DNA from: Thinopyrum elongatum
Lineage: Eukaryota; Streptophyta; Magnoliopsida; Poales; Poaceae
NCBI GenBank assembly: GCA_011799875.1
Contig: CM022302.1
Coordinates: 181,094,942 to 181,158,941, forward strand
Length of the DNA: 64,000 nt
Direction of reading: 5' to 3'
Shown piece by piece: positions 56,084 to 64,000 of the stretch. The translations under genes and the position numbers were made by a program. The number at the start of each line of letters is the position of its first letter. The first letter of the stretch is position 1. A model generated the notes under the pieces. That model did no database searches. It saw only the letters and a program-made list of their open reading frames with translations, and was not told the origin of the DNA.

Positions 56084-57820
56084 TGTTGGGGAACGTAGCA
56101 GAATTTTAAAATTCTCTACGCATCACCAAGATCAATCTATGGAGTCATCTAGCAACGAGTGAGAGGGGAGTGTATCTACATACCCTTGTAGATCGCGAGC
56201 GGAAGCGTTCAAGAGAACGGGGTTGATGGAGTCGTACTCGTCGTGATCCAAATCACCGATGACCGAGCGCCGAACGGACGGCACCTCCGCGTTCAACACA
56301 CGTACGGAGCAGAGACGTCTCCTCCTTCTTGATCCAGCAAGGGGGGAGGAGAGGTTGATGGAGATCCAGCAGCACGACGGTGTGGTGGTGGAAGCAGCGG
56401 GATTTCAGCAGGGCTTCGCCAAGCGCTACTGGAGGAGGAAGAGGTGTCACGGGAGGGAGAGGGAGGCGCCAGGGGCTGAGCTGTTTCTCCCATGCACCTC
56501 CCCACTATATATAGGGGTGGAGGGGGCTGGTTTCTTGCCCTCCAAGTCCATTGGGGCATTGGCAAAGGTGGAAGGAAAGAAATCCCATCCTTTCCCTTCC
56601 CCACCGATTGTTATCCCCGTTTTTTAGGGATCTTGATCTTATCCCTTCGGGATATGATCTTATTCCTTCTAAGGGGGAATCTTGGTGCGCCTTGACTAGG
56701 GGTGTGGGGCCTTGCCCCCACTACCCACGTTCATGTGGGGCCCCCCATGCAGGTGGGCCCCACTCCGGAACCTTCTAGAACCTTCTCGGTACAATACCGA
56801 AAAATCCCGAACATTTTCCGGTGGCCAAAATAGGACTTCCCATATATAAATCTTTACCTCCGGACCATTCCGGAACTCCTCGTGACGTCCAGGATCTCAT
56901 CCGAGACTCCGAACAACCTTCGGGTTACCGCATACTAATATCTCTATAACCCTAGCGTCACCGAACCTTAAGTGTGTAGACCCTACGGGTTCGGGAGACA
57001 CGCAGACATGACCGAGACGACTCGCCGGTCAATAACCAACAGCGGGATCTGGATACCCATGTTGGCTCCCACATGCTCCTCGATGATCTCATCGGATGAA
57101 CCACGATGTCGAGGATTCAATCAATCCCGTACGCAATTCCCTTTGTCTATCGGTACGATACTTGCCCGAGATTCGATCGTCGGTATCTCGATACCTTGTT
57201 CAATCTCGTTACCGGCAAGTCTCTTTACTCGTTTCCGTAACACATCATCCCGTGAACAACTCCTTGATCACCTTGAGCTCATTATGATGATGTCCTACCG
57301 AGTGGGCCCAGAGGTACCTCTCCGTTACATGGAGTGACAAATCCCAGTCTCGATTCGTGCCAACCCAACAGATACTTTCGGAGATACCCGTAGTGCACCT
57401 TTATAGCCACCCAGTTACGTTGTGACGTTTGGTGCACCCAAAGCACTCCTACGGTATCCGGGAGTTGCACAATCTCATGGTCTAAGGAAAAGTTACTTGA
57501 CATTGGAAAAGCTTTAGCAAACGAACTACACGATCTAGTGCTAGGCTTAGGATTGGGTCTTGTCCATCACATCATTCTCCTAATGATGTGATCCCGTTAT
57601 CAATGACATCCAATGTCCATGGTCAGGAAACCGTAACCATCTATTGATCAACGAGCTAGTCAACTAGAGGCTTACTAGGGACATGTTGTGGTCTATGTAT
57701 TCACACATGTATTACGATTTCCGGATAACACAATTATAGCATGACTAACAGACAATTATCATGAACAAGGAAATATAATAATAACCATTTTATTATTGCC
57801 TCTAGGGCATATTTCCAACA
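56084..57820 (-). repeat. 3' LTR of Angela-type element
   Basis: A 1737-bp LTR. On the - strand it starts TGTTGGAAATATGCCC and ends GTTCCCCAACA. Start and length are typical of Angela/WIS/BARE-1. The TATA sequence CTATATATAG is at 56505-56514. Confidence 0.93.
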
Positions 57821-57831
57821 GTCTCCCACTT
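57821..57831 (-). other. Polypurine tract of Angela-type element
   Basis: AGTGGGAGAC on the - strand directly precedes the 3' LTR and is the expected plus-strand primer. Confidence 0.8.
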
Positions 57832-57852
57832 GCACTAGAGTCAATAATCTAG

Positions 57853-60800
57853 TTACATTGTGATGAATCGAACACCCATAGAGTACTGGTGTTGATCATG
57901 TTTTGCTCGTGAAAGAGGTTTAGTCAACGGATCTGCTACATTCAAATCCGTGTGCACTTTACAAATATCTATGTCTCCATCTTGAACATGTTCACGTATG
58001 GAGTTGAAGCGACGCTTGATATGCCTGGTCCTTTTGTGAAACCTGGGCTCCTTGGCAAGGGCAATAGCTCCAGTGTTGTCACAGAAGAGAGCCATTGGAC
58101 CCGACGCATTTGGAATGACTCCTAGGTCGGTGATGAACTCCTTCATCCATACTGCTTCGTGTGCTGCCTCCGAGGCTGCTATGTACTCCGCTTCGCATGT
58201 AGAACCCGCCACGACGCTTTTCTTGCAACTGCACCAGCTTACCGCTCCACCATTCAAAATATACACGTATCCGGTTTGTGACTTGGAGTCATCCGGATCT
58301 GTGTCGAAGCTAGCGTCGACGTAACCCTTTACGACGAGCTCTTCGTCACCTCCATATACGAGAAACATATCCTTAGTCCTTTTCAGGTACTTCAGGATGT
58401 TCTTGACCGCTGTCCAGTGTTCCTTGCCGGGATTACTTTGGTACCTACCTACCAAACTTACAGCAAGGTTTACATAAGGTCTGGTACACAGCATGGCATA
58501 CATAATAGACCCTATGGCTGAGGCATAGGGGATGACACTCATCTCTTCTATATCTTTTGCCGTGGTCGGGCATTGAGCCGAGCTCAATTTCACACCTTGC
58601 AATACAGGCAAGAACCCCTTCTTGGACTGATCCATATTGAACTTCTTCAATATCTTATCAAGGTATGTGCTTTGCGAAAGACCTATGAGGCGTCTCGATC
58701 TATCTCTATAGATCTTGATGCCTAATATATAAGCAGCTTCTCCAAGGTCCTTCATTGAAAAACACTTATTCAAGTAGGCCTTTATACTTTCCAAGAATTC
58801 TATATCATTTCCCATCAGCAGTATATCATCCACATATAATATGAGAAATGCTACAGAGCTCCCACTCACTTTCTTGTAAACACAGGCTTCTCCATAAGTC
58901 TGTGTGAACCCAAACGCTTTGATCATCTCGTCAAAGCGAATGTTCCAACTCCGAGATGCTTGCACCAGCCCATAGATTGAGCGCTGGAGCTTGCATACCT
59001 TGTCAGCATTCTCAGGGTCGACAAAACCTTCCGGTTGTATCATATACAACTCTTCCTTAAGAAAACCATTAAGGAATGCCGTTTTGACGTCCATTTGCCA
59101 TATCTCATAATCATAGTATGCGGCAATTGCTAACATGATTCTGATGGATTTCAGCTTCGCTACGGGTGAGAAAGTCTCATTGTAGTCAACCCCTTGAACT
59201 TGTCGATAACCCTTAGCGACAAGCCGAGCCTTATAGATGGTCACATTACCATCCGCGTCAGTCTTCTTCTTAAAGATCCATTTATTTTCTATGGCTTGCC
59301 GATCATCGGGCAAGTCAGTCAAAGTCCATACTTCGTTTTCATACATGGATCCTATCTCGGATTTCATGGCTTCAAGCCATTTGTCGGAATCCGGGCCCGC
59401 CATCGCTTCTTCATAGTTCGAAGGTTCACTGTTGTCTAACAACATGATTTCCAGGACAGGATTGCCATACCACTCTGGTGCGGAACGTGTCCTCGTGGAC
59501 CTTCGAAGTTCAGTGGTAGCTTGATCATGATCATTATCAATAACTTCCTCTCTAGCCGGTGTAGGCTCCACAGAAACATTTTCCTGTGCTGCGCTACTCT
59601 CCGGTTCGAGGGTCATCTCATCAAGCTCCACTTTCCTCCCACTTACTTCTTTCGAGAGAAACTCTTTCTCTAGAAAGGATCGATTCCTGGCAACAAAGAT
59701 CTTGCCCTCGGATCTTAGGTAGAAGGTATACCCAATAGTTTCCTTAGGGTATCCTATGAATACGCATTTTTCCGACTTGGGTTCGAGCTTCTCTGGTTGA
59801 AGTTTCTTCACATAAGCATCGCATCCCCAAACTTTCAGAAACGACAGCTTAGGTTTCTTCCCAAACCATAATTCATACGGTGTCGTCTCAACGGATTTTG
59901 ACGGTGCCCTATTTAAAGTGAATGCGGCAGTCTCTAAAGCATAACCCCAAAAGGATAGCGGTAAATCGGTAAGAGACATCATAGATCGCACCATATCCAA
60001 TAGAGTGCGATTACGACGTTCGGACACACCATTACGCTGAGGTGTTCCAGGCGGCGTGAGTTGTGAAACAATTCCACATTTCCTTAAGTGCGTGCCAAAT
60101 TCATGACTCAAATATTCTCCTCCACGATCTGATCGTAAGAACTTTATTTTCTTGTCACGTTGATTCTCAACCTCACTCCGAAATTCCTTGAACTTTTCAA
60201 AGGTCTCAGACTTGTGCTTCATCAAGTAGACATACCCATATCTACTCAAATCATCGGTGAGGGTGAGAACATAACGATAACCACCGCGAGCCTCAACACT
60301 CATTGGACCACACACATCAGTATGTATGATCTCCAATAAGTTGGTTGCTCGCTCCATTGTTCCGGAGAACGGAGTCTTGGTCATCTTGCCCAAGAGGCAT
60401 GGTTCGCATCTGTCAAATGATTCATAATCAAGAGACTCCAAAAGTCCATCTGCATGGAGTTTCTTCATGCGTTTAACACCGATATGACCAAGGCGGCAGT
60501 GCCACAAGTATGTGGGACTATCGTTATCAACCTTGCATTTCTTGGCATTCACATTATAAACATGTGTAACATCACGTTCGAGATTCAATAAAAATAAACC
60601 ATTCACCAGCGGGGCATAACCATAAAACATATCTCTCATATAAATAGAACAACCATTATTCTCAGATTTAAATGAGTAGCCATCTCGCATTAAGCGAGAT
60701 CCAGATACAATGTTCATGCTCAAAGCTGGTACTAAATAACAATTATTGAGGTTTAAAACTAATCCCGTAGGTAGATGCAGAGGTAGCGTGCCGACGGCGA

Positions 60801-61824
60801 TCACATCGACCTTGGAACCATTCCCGACGCGCATCGTCACCTCGTCCTTTGCCAGTCTACGCTGATTCCGCAGTTCCTGCTTTGAGTTACAAATATGAGC
60901 AACCGCACCGGTATCAAATACCCAGGAACTACTACGAGTGCTGGTAAGGTACACATCAATTACATGTATATCATATATACCTTTGGTATTGCCGGCCTTC
61001 TTGTCCGCCAAGTACTTGGGGCAGTTTCGCTTCCAGTGACCGTTTCCCTTGCAATAAAAGCACTCAGTCTCAGGCTTGGGTCCATTCTTCGACTTCTTCC
61101 CGGCAGCTGACTTACCGGGCGCGGCAACTCCCTTGCCGTCCTTCTTGAAGTTCTTCTTACCCTTGCCCTTCTTGAACTTAGTGGTTTTATTCACCATCAA
61201 CACTTGATGTTCCTTTCTGATCTCTGCCTCCGCTGACTTCAGCATCGCATATACCTCAGGAATGGTCTTTTCCATCCCCTGCATGTTGAAGTTCATCACG
61301 AAGCTCTTGTAGCTAGGTGGAAGCGACTGAAGGATTCTGTCAACGACCGCGTCATCCGGGAGATTAACTCCCAGCTGAGACAAGCGGCTGTGCAACCCAG
61401 ACATTTTGAGTATGTGCTCGCTGACAGAACTATTTTCCTCCATCTTACAGCTGTAGAACTTATCGGAGACTTCATATCTCTCGATCCGGGCATGAGCTTG
61501 GAAAACCATTTTCAGCTCTTCGAACATCTCATATGCTCCGTGATGCTCAAAACGCTTTTGGAGCCCCGGTTCTAAGCTAAAGAGCATGCCGCACTGAACG
61601 AAGGAGTAATCATCGGTGCGTGTCTGCCAAACGTTCAAATCGTCTGGCAGTGCTGGGAGAGCAGGTGGGTCACCTAACGGTGCTTCAAGGACATATGATT
61701 TCTTGGCAGCTATGAGGATAATCCTCAGGTTACGGACCCAGTCCGCATAGTTGCTACCATCGTCTTTCAGCTTGTTTTTCTCTAGGAACGCGTTGAAGTT
61801 GAGGGTAACATTAGCGTTGGCCAT
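57853..61824 (-). CDS. Copia gag-pol polyprotein
   Basis: Uninterrupted 1323-residue polyprotein. The ATG at 61824 (MANANVTLNFNAFLEKN) is preferred over one nine codons upstream, because it begins the conserved gag. In order: gag with a CCHC zinc knuckle (about 255-268), aspartic protease (DTG at 304-306), integrase with an HHCC zinc site and a D503, D566, E602 triad whose last two are 35 residues apart (DD35E), reverse transcriptase with YVDD at 997-1000, and RNase H (E1211 in CEAEY, D in FCDNTG). It makes particle protein and all enzymes for copying RNA into DNA and inserting it. Domain order integrase-before-RT defines copia. No stop or frameshift is seen. A few positions differ from remembered consensus, such as RPYV where RPDV is usual. 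Confidence 0.93.
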   Translation of the reverse strand: MANANVTLNFNAFLEKNKLKDDGSNYADWVRNLRIILIAAKKSYVLEAPLGDPPALPALPDDLNVWQTRTDDYSFVQCGMLFSLEPGLQKRFEHHGAYEMFEELKMVFQAHARIERYEVSDKFYSCKMEENSSVSEHILKMSGLHSRLSQLGVNLPDDAVVDRILQSLPPSYKSFVMNFNMQGMEKTIPEVYAMLKSAEAEIRKEHQVLMVNKTTKFKKGKGKKNFKKDGKGVAAPGKSAAGKKSKNGPKPETECFYCKGNGHWKRNCPKYLADKKAGNTKGIYDIHVIDVYLTSTRSSSWVFDTGAVAHICNSKQELRNQRRLAKDEVTMRVGNGSKVDVIAVGTLPLHLPTGLVLNLNNCYLVPALSMNIVSGSRLMRDGYSFKSENNGCSIYMRDMFYGYAPLVNGLFLLNLERDVTHVYNVNAKKCKVDNDSPTYLWHCRLGHIGVKRMKKLHADGLLESLDYESFDRCEPCLLGKMTKTPFSGTMERATNLLEIIHTDVCGPMSVEARGGYRYVLTLTDDLSRYGYVYLMKHKSETFEKFKEFRSEVENQRDKKIKFLRSDRGGEYLSHEFGTHLRKCGIVSQLTPPGTPQRNGVSERRNRTLLDMVRSMMSLTDLPLSFWGYALETAAFTLNRAPSKSVETTPYELWFGKKPKLSFLKVWGCDAYVKKLQPEKLEPKSEKCVFIGYPKETIGYTFYLRSEGKIFVARNRSFLEKEFLSKEVSGRKVELDEMTLEPESSAAQENVSVEPTPAREEVIDNDHDQATTELRRSTRTRSAPEWYGNPVLEIMLLDNSEPSNYEEAMAGPDSDKWLEAMKSEIGSMYENEVWTLTDLPDDRQAIENKWIFKKKTDADGNVTIYKARLVAKGYRQVQGVDYNETFSPVAKLKSIRIMLAIAAYYDYEIWQMDVKTAFLNGFLKEELYMIQPEGFVDPENADKVCKLQRSIYGLVQASRSWNIRFDEMIKAFGFTQTYGEACVYKKVSGSSVAFLILYVDDILLMGNDIEFLESIKAYLNKCFSMKDLGEAAYILGIKIYRDRSRRLIGLSQSTYLDKILKKFNMDQSKKGFLPVLQGVKLSSAQCPTTAKDIEEMSVIPYASAIGSIMYAMLCTRPYVNLAVSLVGRYQSNPGKEHWTAVKNILKYLKRTKDMFLVYGGDEELVVKGYVDASFDTDPDDSKSQTGYVYILNGGAVSWCSCKKSVVAGSTCEAEYIAASEAAHEAVWMKEFITDLGVIPNASGPMALFCDNTGAIALAKEPRFHKRTRHIKRRFNSIREHVQDGDIDICKVHTDLNVADPLTKPLSRAKHDQHQYSMGVRFITM

Positions 61825-63110
61825 TTGATCTACAAGATAGATATGTAACATTTAGACTAAGTTCATGACAATTAAGTTCATCTAATCAAATTATGTAATG
61901 AACTCCCACTCAGATAGACATCCCTCTCGTCATCTAAGTGATTACATGATCCGAATCAACTAGGCCGTGTCCGATCATCACGTGAGACGGACTAGTCATC
62001 AACGGTGAACATCCCCATGTTGATCGTATCTTCTATATGACTCATGCTCGACCTTTCGGTCTCTTGTGTTCCGAGGCCATGTCTGTACATGCTAGGCTCG
62101 TCAAGTCAACCTAAGTGTATTGCTGTGTAAATCTGGCTTACACCCGTTGTATTCGAACGTTAGAATCTATCACACCCGATCAACACGTAGTGCTTCGAAA
62201 CAACGAACCTTCGCAACGGTGCACAGTTAGGGGGAACACTTTCTTGAAATTTTAGTAAGGGATCATCTTATATATGCTACCGTCGTTCTAAGCAAATAAG
62301 ATGCAAAAACATGATAAACATCTCATGCAATCAAAATAGTGACATGATATGGCCATTATCACTTTGCTCCTTTTGATCTCCATCTTCGGGTCTCCATGAT
62401 CATCATCGTCACCGGCATGACACCATGATCTCCATCATCATGATCTCCATCATCGTGTCTTCATGAAGTTGTCTCGCCAACTATTACTTCTACTACTACG
62501 GCTAACGGTTAGCAATAAAGTAAAGTAATTACATGGCGAATTTCAATGACACGCAGGTCATATAATAAATTAAGACAACTCCTATGGCTCCTGCCGGTTG
62601 TCATACTCATCGACATGCAAGTCGTGATTCCTATTACAAGAACATGATCATCTCATACATCACATATATCATTCATCACATCCTTTGGCCATATCACATC
62701 ACAAAGCACTTGCTGCAAAAACAAGTTAGACGTCCTCTAATTGTTGTTGCAAGTTTTTACGTGGCTGCTATAGGTTTCTAGCAAGAACGTTTCTTACCTA
62801 CGCCAAAACCACAACGTGATATGCCAATTTCTATTTACCCTTCATAAGTACCCTGTTCATCGAATCCGATCCGACTAAAGTGGGAGAGACAGACACCCGC
62901 TAGCCACCTTATGCAACTAGTGCATGTCAGTCGGTGGAACCTGTCTCACGTAAGCGTACGTGTAAGGTCGGTCCGGGCCGCTTCATCCCACAGTGCCGCC
63001 GAATCAAGATAAGACTAGTAACGGCAAGAAGATTGACAAATCGACGCCCACAACTACTTTGTGTTCTACTCGTGCAAGATACTACGCATAGACCTAGCTC
63101 ATGATGCCAC
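61825..63110 (-). other. Leader of Angela-type element with primer site
   Basis: About 1.29 kb of non-coding leader between the 5' LTR and gag. Next to the LTR the - strand reads TGGCATCATGAGCTAGGT (about 63092-63109), an imperfect match to the complement of initiator tRNA-Met, the usual copia primer. No other feature is recognised. Confidence 0.65.
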
Positions 63111-64000
63111 TGTTGGGGAACGTAGCAGAATTTTAAAATTTTCTACGCATCACCAAGATCAATCTATGGTGTCATCTAGCAACGAGTGAGAGGGGAGTGT
63201 ATCTACATACCCTTGTAGATCGCGAGCGGAAGCGTTCAAGAGAACGGGGTTGATGGAGTCGTACTCGTCGTGATCCAAATCACCGATGACCGAGCGCCGA
63301 ACGGACGGCACCTCCGCGTTCAACACACGTACGGAGCAGAGACGTCTCCTCCTTCTTGATCCAGCAAGGGGGGAGGAGAGGTTGATGGAGATCCAGCAGC
63401 ACGACGGTGTGGTGGTGGAAGCAGCGGGATTTCAGCAGGGCTTCGCCAAGCGCTACTGGAGGAGGAAGAGGTGTCACGGGAGGGAGAGGGAGGCGCTAGG
63501 GGCTGAGCTGTTTCTCCCATGCACCTCCCCACTATATATAGGGGTGGAGGGGGCTGGTTTCTTGCCCTCCAAGTCCATTGGGGCGTTGGCAAAGGTGGAA
63601 GGAAAGAAATCCCATCCTTTCCCTTCCCCACCGATTGTTATCCCCCTTTTTTAGGGATCTTGATCTTATCCCTTCGGGATATGATCTTATTTCTTCTAAG
63701 GGGGAATCTTGGTGCGCCTTGACTAGGGGTGTGGGGCCTTGCCCCCACTACCCACGTTCATGTGGGTCCCCCCATGCAGGTGGGCCCCACTCCGGAACCT
63801 TCTAGAACCTTCTCGGTACAATACCGAAAAATCCCGAACATTTTCCGGTGGCCAAAATAGGACTTCCCATATATAAATCTTTACCTCCGGACCATTCCGG
63901 AACTCCTCGTGACGTCCAGGATCTCATCCGAGACTCCGAACAACCTTCGGGTTACCTCATACTAATATCTCTATAACCCTAGCGTCACCGAACCTTAAGT
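63111..64000 (-). repeat. 5' LTR of Angela-type element, partial
   Basis: The inner 890 bp of the 5' LTR; the outer part is outside the window. It contains CTATATATAG at 63532-63541, the likely TATA box driving the element's transcript on the - strand. Confidence 0.92.
63532..63541 (-). promoter_or_regulatory. TATA box of Angela 5' LTR
   Basis: CTATATATAG is palindromic and identical to the copy in the 3' LTR (56505-56514). It lies between GC-rich stretches, in the position of the promoter reported for BARE-1-type LTRs. Confidence 0.55.

Larger units (their letters stand above)
56084..64000 (-). mobile_element. Angela/BARE-1-type copia retrotransposon, partial
   Basis: The element lies on the - strand. 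Its 3' LTR is 56084-57820, polypurine tract 57821-57831, polyprotein 57853-61824, leader 61825-63110, and 5' LTR from 63111 to the window end. The 890 bases shared by the two LTRs (56084-56973 and 63111-64000) align without gaps and, counted by eye, with about eight differences (0.9%). With the commonly used grass rate of 1.3e-8 per site per year this would mean an age of some 0.3-0.4 million years. The left flank is ATAAA (56079-56083); its copy should follow the 5' LTR outside the window. Confidence 0.93.

Noticed and set aside
56259..56627. 122-residue frame repeated in both Angela LTRs (also 63286-63654)
   Set aside because: The duplication is simply the LTR pair. The frame crosses the TATA region and has no known counterpart.
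58052..58324. Short + strand frames within the copia polyprotein region
   Set aside because: They are antisense shadows of the conserved reverse transcriptase and RNase H coding sequence.

Overview
The window looks like nuclear DNA of a Triticeae grass (Triticum, Aegilops, Hordeum or a close relative). It carries one intact host gene in 64 kb. Most of the rest is nested transposable elements of types characteristic of Triticeae: an Angela/WIS/BARE-1-type copia element, several gypsy elements of the Sabrina/WHAM/Fatima (Athila-like) type whose primer binding sites match plant tRNA-Asp, and roughly 4-kb Sukkula/LARD-like LTRs. Family names are from memory of typical sequences; no database was searched.

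Layout. 1-5260: a GC-rich repeat remnant split by a 4188-bp solo LTR (514-4701) with a perfect 5-bp target duplication. 5261-10930: unplaced DNA, a non-LTR-like tail, and two DNA elements with GGGCATCTCCAACG-type ends, each carrying a decayed gene. 10927-14900: the gene island, with an intronless G-type lectin S-receptor-like kinase (12124-14607, 827 aa). 14900-20640: AT-rich blocks of short degenerate repeats arranged as fold-back units. 20640-24253: a GC-rich fragment, a LINE-like tail, a broken B3-domain gene with a 243-bp tandem repeat in its putative intron, and a promoter-like stretch cut by the first LTR element.

24254-64000 is one nested stack. Element E1 (+) starts at 24254 and contains an inverted, truncated LARD-type LTR (27338-28298). 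Its 3' LTR is split at 29142 by element F (-). F contains a second solo LARD-type LTR (29290-33193), a 195-bp hAT-like MITE (37288-37482), element G (-; 38153-53102) and, in its 5' LTR, a young Angela-type element (from 56084, running off the window). G in turn holds element H (+; 41104-48440). Target duplications at the ends of H, G, the two solo LTRs and the MITE confirm the order. Rough by-eye LTR divergence agrees: E1 about 4%, F about 5%, G and H about 3%, Angela about 0.9%.

Functional content. The receptor kinase is the only gene likely to act for the host. The Angela-type polyprotein is open from end to end with all catalytic motifs visible, so it may be functional. E1, G and H lack gag-pol and instead carry members of one uncharacterised ORF family just after the primer binding site. 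F keeps a decayed gag and protease but no reverse transcriptase or integrase. These would all be non-autonomous elements that depend on enzymes made elsewhere.
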